A stretch of DNA of 19,280 bases from an uncultured Microbacteriaceae bacterium. Its GTDB lineage: Bacteria; Actinomycetota; Actinomycetes; Actinomycetales; Microbacteriaceae. Positions 14,894-19,280 of the stretch are shown here, piece after piece. Under the pieces are notes generated by a model. It did no database searches. It was not told where the DNA came from and worked only from the letters and a program-made list of their open reading frames with translations. The translations under genes and the position numbers were made by a program. The stretch spans positions 1 to 19,280 of the forward strand of contig CAMLMQ010000035.1 in the NCBI GenBank assembly GCA_946481135.1, in the 5' to 3' direction. How positions within the stretch are numbered: position 1 is the stretch's first letter; every line of letters begins with the position of its first letter.

Positions 14894-15951
14894 GCGGCCC
14901 ACCTCAGCAGCACGTACTCGCTCGTGACTCCGGGTCCGAGCGCGAACAGCACCGCGTGGGTTCCCGGAGGCTGGTCGACCGCGTCCGCGAGCACATGCAG
15001 CACGCTCGACGACGAGAGGTTGCCGACCGCGTCGAGCGACCGCCACGAGCGGGCGAGGTCGGCGCGCTCGAGGCCGAGCCCGCGCTCGAACGCCTCCAGC
15101 ACGCGCGGCCCGCCCGGATGTGCGATCCAGGTGCCCACGTCATCCCGTGTCACCCCGTGCGCGGCGAGCAGCCCGGCCACGTCGGCGGCGATGTTGGCGT
15201 CGATCGTGTCGGCGACGGCCGCGGTGAGCAGGATGCGGAAGCCGGTGCCGCCGATGTCCCACCCGATGACGCTCGCGCTGTCGGGGTAGAGGGCGGTGCG
15301 ACTGCCGAGGATGTCGGGGCCGGGCAGTCCGAGTTCGGCGGCGCGCTCCGCTCCCGCGACGACGACCGCGGCCGCGCCGTCGCCGAAGAGGCCCGAGGCG
15401 ACGAAGTTGGCGACCGAGTCGTCGTCACGCTGCAGCGTCAGCGAGCACAGTTCGACGGAGACGAGGAGCGCGATCTCCCGCGGATGCCCGAGCAGATAGT
15501 CGTGCACGCGCGCGAGTCCGGCGGCTCCCGCGACGCATCCGAGGCCGAACGACGGGATGCGCTTCACGTCGCGGCGCATCCCGAGCGCGGGCACGAGGCG
15601 CGCGTCGATCGAGGGGGCCGCGATCCCGGTCACCGAGGTGAAGAAGAGGTAGTCGATCTCGTCGGCGTCGAGCCCCGTCGCGGTGAGGGCATCCGCCACG
15701 GCGCGGGCGGCGAGGGCCGTGCCCTCCCGGATCCAGATGTCGTTCGCGTCGCCGAAGGAGTGCAGGTCGCGGTACTGCTCGATCGGCAGCACGGTGTGGC
15801 GGGTTCCGATGCCGCTCGCCGCGTGGAAGCGCTCCAGCACGGCGCGTTTGGTGGCGTCGGAGGTGATGAGGTCGGAGAGCTCCGCGGTGATCTCGGCCTG
15901 CGTGTACGCGTGCGCGGGCAGGGCCGGCGCGACGGCCACGATCCGGGACAT
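14890..15951 (-). CDS. Type III polyketide synthase (SrsA / alkylresorcinol synthase-like)
   Basis: A 353-aa thiolase-fold enzyme with the complete chalcone-synthase-type triad: C139 in SFGLGCVAGAAGLARV, H278 in WIAHPGGPRVL and N311 in DAVGNLSSSSVL. ALGPGVTSEYVLL follows at the C-terminus. Such enzymes extend a fatty acyl-CoA starter with malonyl-type units and cyclise it to resorcinols or pyrones. Its operon with an ICMT-like methyltransferase and a flavoprotein matches Streptomyces srsABC, so phenolic-lipid synthesis is the best guess; the sequence does not fix starter or ring type. I chose the ATG at 15951 because it begins the usual family N-terminus (MSRIVAVAP) and leaves about 70 bp for a promoter after the hairpin at 16020-16077. 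No clear ribosome binding site precedes it. A GTG at 15996 has a GGAG/AAGG site and would add 15 residues. Confidence 0.9.
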   Translation of the reverse strand: MSRIVAVAPALPAHAYTQAEITAELSDLITSDATKRAVLERFHAASGIGTRHTVLPIEQYRDLHSFGDANDIWIREGTALAARAVADALTATGLDADEIDYLFFTSVTGIAAPSIDARLVPALGMRRDVKRIPSFGLGCVAGAAGLARVHDYLLGHPREIALLVSVELCSLTLQRDDDSVANFVASGLFGDGAAAVVVAGAERAAELGLPGPDILGSRTALYPDSASVIGWDIGGTGFRILLTAAVADTIDANIAADVAGLLAAHGVTRDDVGTWIAHPGGPRVLEAFERGLGLERADLARSWRSLDAVGNLSSSSVLHVLADAVDQPPGTHAVLFALGPGVTSEYVLLRWAA

Positions 15952-15992
15952 GTCCGGAACGTACCACCGGCGGATGGATCCCGAGGGGGGTT

Positions 15993-16022
15993 GCACAGAC
16001 CTTCACTCCGACCGCACAGACC
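15993..16022. promoter_or_regulatory. 9-bp direct repeat upstream of the type III PKS gene
   Basis: GCACAGACC occurs at 15993-16001 and 16014-16022. The copies are 21 bp apart start to start, about two helical turns, so they lie on the same face of the DNA. They sit 42-71 bp upstream of the PKS ATG, a suitable place for an activator or repressor. A partly similar GACCGCAGGGA follows at 16030-16040. The regulatory role is inferred. Confidence 0.35.
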
Positions 16023-16077
16023 CCTCTCTGACCGCAGGGACTCCCGCACGCGGGGATCCGGGAGGTCAGAGAGGGGT
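16020..16077 (-). terminator. 13-bp-stem hairpin ending the prp operon
   Basis: CCCCTCTCTGACC (16021-16033) matches 16064-16076 perfectly in inverted orientation, and A16020-T16077 extends the stem to 14 bp. The 30-nt loop is GC-rich and partly self-complementary. It starts 12 bp after the prpC stop codon and lies between prpC and the type III PKS operon on the same strand. A short T-run (GGGGTTTAT) follows only on the plus side, so it may also work against antisense transcription. Confidence 0.75.
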
Positions 16078-16088
16078 TTATACGCCAC

Positions 16089-17201
16089 TCAGGAGGAGGG
16101 GACGGCTCGCTGCTCGGGGCCGACGTACTCCGAGAGCGGGCGGATGAGGGCGTTCGCCTCGAGCTGCTCGGCGACGTGCGCCGTCCAACCCGTGACCCGC
16201 GCGGCGACGAAGAGGGGTGTGAACAGCTCCGTCTCGAAGCCCATGAGGTGATAGGCGGGGCCGGACGGGTAGTCGAGGTTCGGCTTGATGCCCTTGCGCT
16301 CGTCCATCGCGGCCTCGAGGGTGTCGTAGAGCGCGAGCAGGTCGGGGCGGTCGTACTCGGCGATGAGCGTGTCGAGCGACGCCTTCATCGTCGGCACGCG
16401 GGAGTCGCCGTTCTTGTAGACGCGGTGCCCGAAGCCCATGATCTTGCGCTTCTCGGCGAGCGCGGTGTCGAGCCAGGCGACCGCACGGTCGGCCGAACCG
16501 ATCTCGTCGAACACGTGCATGACGGCCTCGTTCGCGCCGCCGTGGAGAGGCCCCTTGAGCGCGCCGATCGCAGCAGTGACCGCGGAGTAGAGGTCGGAGA
16601 GCGTCGACGTGACGACGCGCGCGGTGAACGTCGACGCGTTGAACGAGTGCTCGGCGTAGAGGATCATCGACACGTCGAACGCCGTGACGACGACGAGGTC
16701 GGGCACCTCGCCGAAGGTCATGTGCAGGAAGTTCGCCGAGTAGCCGAGGTCGTCGCGCGGCTCGACGAGTTCGAGACCTCGCCGACGGCGCTGCACGTAC
16801 GCGATGATGGCGGGCAGTTGCGCGAAGAGGGTCATCGCCTTGTCGAGGTTCGCCTCGGGCGACGCGTCGGCCGCGGTGGGATCGGCGGCGCCGAGCGCAC
16901 TCACGGCGGTGCGCACGACATCCATCGGGTGCGCGTCGACGGGCAGCAGGTCGATCACGTGCTTCGCCACCTCGGAGAGCCGGCGGCGCGAGCGCTCGAG
17001 CCGTTCGAAGCCCTCGAGCTGACCGGGATCAGGCAGCTCGCCCTTCCACAGCAGGTAGGCGACCTCCTCGAACGTGCAGTTCGCGGCGAGCTCCTGCACG
17101 GGGTAGCCGCGGTAGAGCAGCGAGTTGGTCTCGGGGTTGACCTTCGAGATCGCCGTCGTGTCGACGACGACGCCGGCGAGCCCCTTCCTGATGTCGGTCA
17201 T
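16089..17201 (-). CDS. prpC: 2-methylcitrate synthase
   Basis: A 370-aa citrate-synthase-family enzyme. It joins propionyl-CoA and oxaloacetate to 2-methylcitrate, the first step of the methylcitrate cycle. Catalytic residues are in place: H220 in GPLHGGANEAV, H259 in IMGFGHRVYKNGDSR and D310 in KPNLDYPSG. The conserved EHSFNASTFTARV lies near 184. The short length, compared with about 430 aa for main TCA citrate synthases, and the location after prpD and prpB support 2-methylcitrate synthase; such enzymes often keep some citrate synthase activity. The ATG at 17201 has AGGAGC six bases upstream, within the last codons of prpB, and only 2 bp separate the two genes. A strong hairpin follows at 16020-16077, so this is the last gene of the operon. 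Confidence 0.93.
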   Translation of the reverse strand: MTDIRKGLAGVVVDTTAISKVNPETNSLLYRGYPVQELAANCTFEEVAYLLWKGELPDPGQLEGFERLERSRRRLSEVAKHVIDLLPVDAHPMDVVRTAVSALGAADPTAADASPEANLDKAMTLFAQLPAIIAYVQRRRRGLELVEPRDDLGYSANFLHMTFGEVPDLVVVTAFDVSMILYAEHSFNASTFTARVVTSTLSDLYSAVTAAIGALKGPLHGGANEAVMHVFDEIGSADRAVAWLDTALAEKRKIMGFGHRVYKNGDSRVPTMKASLDTLIAEYDRPDLLALYDTLEAAMDERKGIKPNLDYPSGPAYHLMGFETELFTPLFVAARVTGWTAHVAEQLEANALIRPLSEYVGPEQRAVPSS

Positions 17202-17203
17202 GC

Positions 17204-18112
17204 TCAGCTCCTGTTGGTTGAGAGGTCGAACGTGTAGACGTCGGCGTCGAACTCACCGTAGGCGGCATAGTCGACGAGCTCATAGAGGCGGGCGCGGGTC
17301 TGCATCTGCGGGACGACGTCGGCGAGGGTTCCGGATGCGGCGAGCACGTCGAGGCCACGCTCGATCGCCCCCATCGCGATGCGCTGCAACGACACGGGGA
17401 AGATCACCATGTCCACGCCGACATCCTGCAGTTGCGCGACCGTGAAGAGGTCGCTCTTGCCGAACTCGGTCATGTTCGCGAGGATCGGCACCTGCACCGC
17501 GGCGCGCATCGCCTCGAACTCGGAGAGGTCGGCCATCGCTTCGGCGAAGATCGCGTCGGCGCCGGCATCCTGGAGGGCCTTCGCCCGGTCGAGCGCCGCC
17601 GTGAGCCCCTCGACCCCGCGGATGTCGGTGCGCGCCATGATGACGAAGTCGGGGTCGCGTCGCGCGGCGACCGCGGCCCGGATGCGCTTGACCGCGGTCG
17701 TCTCGTCGACGACGTCCTTGCCGTCGAGGTGGCCGCACCGCTTCGGGTTGACCTGGTCTTCGAGGTGCACGCCCGAGACGCCGGCATCCTCGAGCACCTG
17801 CACCGTGCGGGCGACGTTCATCGGCTCGCCGAAGCCCGTGTCGCCGTCGATGAGCGTCGGCAGGTCGGTCGCGCGGGAGATCTGCGCGCCCCGCTGGGCG
17901 ACCTCGGTGAGGGTCGTGAGCCCGATGTCGGGAAGGCCGAGCTCGTTCGCCATGACGGCGCCCGAGATGTACACCCCTTCGAATCCCTTCTCCTGGATGA
18001 GCCGGGTCGACAGCGGCGTGAACGCTCCGGGAAAGCGTTGGATGGTCGCCGACGCGAGTCCGGCGCGGAAGGCCCGGCGCTTCTCGTTCGGGGTGGCGGC
18101 GGTGTGCAGCAT
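17204..18112 (-). CDS. prpB: 2-methylisocitrate lyase
   Basis: A 302-aa enzyme of the isocitrate lyase / PEP mutase superfamily. It splits 2-methylisocitrate into pyruvate and succinate, the last step of the methylcitrate cycle. Visible signatures are SGAVMANELGLPDIGLTT (about 50-67), the metal-binding DGDTGFGEP (89-97), LEDQVNPKRCGHLDGK with the catalytic K124-R-C126-G-H, and MARTDIRG. The length is typical for PrpB and too short for glyoxylate-cycle isocitrate lyase. The ATG at 18112 is fixed by the family start and overlaps the prpD stop codon by one base. The open frame continues upstream, but that part is antisense to prpD. The last codons contain the ribosome binding site of prpC. Confidence 0.94.
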   Translation of the reverse strand: MLHTAATPNEKRRAFRAGLASATIQRFPGAFTPLSTRLIQEKGFEGVYISGAVMANELGLPDIGLTTLTEVAQRGAQISRATDLPTLIDGDTGFGEPMNVARTVQVLEDAGVSGVHLEDQVNPKRCGHLDGKDVVDETTAVKRIRAAVAARRDPDFVIMARTDIRGVEGLTAALDRAKALQDAGADAIFAEAMADLSEFEAMRAAVQVPILANMTEFGKSDLFTVAQLQDVGVDMVIFPVSLQRIAMGAIERGLDVLAASGTLADVVPQMQTRARLYELVDYAAYGEFDADVYTFDLSTNRS

Positions 18113-19280
18113 CAGAAGAGGCCCTTCGGCGGGGTGGGGAGCCCCGTGGCGTGCACGTTGAGGGCGAGCAGCTCGGCGGCGGTGAGCTCGGGCAGTCGCT
18201 GCGCGAGGTCGAGGAACCGGTCGGTCTCGGCGTCGGCGAGCACCCCGGATGCCAGGGTGCGGAACTTCTGCACGTACTGGTCGCGGGCGAACGGCCGGGC
18301 GCCGAGCGGATGCGCGTCGGCCACCGCGATCTCGTCGACGATGCGGCGGCCGTCGGCGAGCTCGATCTCGACGCGGCCTCCGAACGCCTTCTCGGTGAGG
18401 TCGTTCGAGTGGTAGCGGCGTGTCCACTCCGGGTCTTCGACGGTCGCCACCTTGTGCCACAGCTCGACCGTGTCGGGGCGTCCCGCTCGCTCGGGCAGAT
18501 ACGAGTCGACGTGGTGCCAGGTGCCGTCCTGCAGGGCGACCGCGAAGATGTAGGGGATCGAGTGGTCGAGGGTCTCGCGGCTCGCGGTGGGGTCGAACTT
18601 CTGCGGGTCGTTCGCGCCCGATCCGATCACGTAGTGGGTGTGGTGGCTCGTGTGCAGCACGATGCGTGTGACGTTCGCGGGGTCGCGCAGCTCGGGATGC
18701 CGGCCACCCAGGTCACGCGCGAGGTCGATCCACGCCTGTGCCTGGTACTCGGCGGAGTGCTCCTTCGTGTACGAGTCGAGGATGGCGCGCTTGGCTTCGC
18801 CCGCCTCGGGCAGGGGCACCTCGTAGCGACCGTCGGGTCCGTCGAGCAGCCACGCGATGACGCCGTCCTCGCCCTCCCAGATCGGCGACGGGGAGGTCTG
18901 CCCGCGCATCGCCCGGTCGATCGCCTCGATCGCCATCTTGCCGGCGAACGCGGGCGCGTACGCCTTCCACGTGGAGATCTCGCCCTTGCGCGACTGCCGG
19001 GTCGCCGTCGTCGTGTGCAGGGCCTGGCCGACCGCCTGGAAGATCGTCTCGGGGTCGAGGCCGAGCAACGTGCCGATGCCAGCCGCCGCCGACGGGCCGA
19101 GGTGGGCGACATGGTCGATCTTGTGCTTGTGCAGCGAGATCGCCTTGACGAGGTCGATCTGGATCTCGTATCCGGTCGCGAGCCCGCGCACGAGCGCGGC
19201 GCCGTCGGCACCGGTGTGCTGCGCCACGGCGAGGATCGGCGGGATGTTGTCGCCGGGGTGCGAGTAGTCGGCGGCGAGGA
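18112..19280 (-). CDS. prpD: 2-methylcitrate dehydratase (N-terminus beyond window)
   Basis: The C-terminal 389 codons of an MmgE/PrpD-family dehydratase, which converts 2-methylcitrate toward 2-methylaconitate or 2-methylisocitrate. The frame is open to the right edge. Reading on past the GTG at 19227 gives [20 protein letters not shown], a conserved family segment, so the true start lies outside the window; roughly 100 residues should be missing against the usual 480-510 aa. Other signatures are [54 protein letters not shown] and [15 protein letters not shown]. The gene overlaps prpB by one base, giving a prpD-prpB-prpC order like that of Corynebacterium prpDBC. The regulator that would control the operon is not in view. 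Confidence 0.94.
   Translation of the reverse strand, partial: LAADYSHPGDNIPPILAVAQHTGADGAALVRGLATGYEIQIDLVKAISLHKHKIDHVAHLGPSAAAGIGTLLGLDPETIFQAVGQALHTTTATRQSRKGEISTWKAYAPAFAGKMAIEAIDRAMRGQTSPSPIWEGEDGVIAWLLDGPDGRYEVPLPEAGEAKRAILDSYTKEHSAEYQAQAWIDLARDLGGRHPELRDPANVTRIVLHTSHHTHYVIGSGANDPQKFDPTASRETLDHSIPYIFAVALQDGTWHHVDSYLPERAGRPDTVELWHKVATVEDPEWTRRYHSNDLTEKAFGGRVEIELADGRRIVDEIAVADAHPLGARPFARDQYVQKFRTLASGVLADAETDRFLDLAQRLPELTAAELLALNVHATGLPTPPKGLF

Noticed and set aside
17204..18460. Longer 418-aa version of PrpB
   Set aside because: The upstream 116 codons lie over prpD in another frame and look like Arg-rich shadow sequence. The family N-terminus begins at the ATG at 18112.
1..19280. Defence system, prophage, insertion sequence or toxin-antitoxin pair
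   Set aside because: No transposase, integrase, capsid, nuclease-helicase pair or small toxin-like gene was seen. NucS is a repair enzyme here and its RecB-like core alone is not evidence of defence.

Overview
The window is very GC-rich (about 70% by eye), with strong G/C preference at third codon positions, GTG and TTG starts, and tightly packed same-strand gene runs. A NucS-type mismatch endonuclease, a Corynebacterium-like prpDBC order and LALTG cell-wall sorting signals all point to a high-GC Gram-positive actinobacterium. A member of the Microbacteriaceae is my best guess; this is inference, since there is no rRNA or other marker gene to confirm it.

Layout. Positions 1-170 (minus) hold the start of a small YtxH-like membrane-associated protein. 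Positions 358-6339 (minus) hold two secreted, sortase-anchored surface proteins: a 588-aa protein with two nearly identical 103-aa repeats, and a 1312-aa adhesin with a choice-of-anchor-A head and a long repetitive stalk. Each is followed by a strong hairpin. Positions 6578-10588 (minus) hold a beta-lactamase-fold serine hydrolase without the deacylating Glu, an M13 zinc metallopeptidase broken by a one-base frameshift, and a LacI-family regulator. The regulator faces a plus-strand run at 10653-13267: an MFS transporter, the endonuclease nucS and a HAD phosphatase. The 64-bp gap between the two directions contains two abutting 14-bp LacI-type operators.

Positions 13344-15951 (minus) hold a three-gene operon with 4-bp overlaps: a type III polyketide synthase, an ICMT-like methyltransferase and an FAD oxidoreductase. 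It has the content and order of the Streptomyces srsABC phenolic-lipid genes. Positions 16089-19280 (minus) hold the methylcitrate-cycle operon prpD (partial), prpB and prpC for propionyl-CoA breakdown, closed by a 13-bp-stem hairpin.

How the genes work together. Three modules are coherent: surface adhesion, alkylresorcinol-type lipid synthesis with tailoring, and propionate catabolism. The LacI operators probably control the transporter and possibly the downstream nucS and HAD genes and the regulator's own run. No tRNA, rRNA, CRISPR array, insertion sequence or prophage was seen. Nothing here is a clearly new system. The points most worth checking are the adhesin pair, the frameshifted peptidase, the altered beta-lactamase-like enzyme, the Gly-Ser tail grown from a hexamer repeat inside a terminator, and the over-representation of the hexamer GGATGC.
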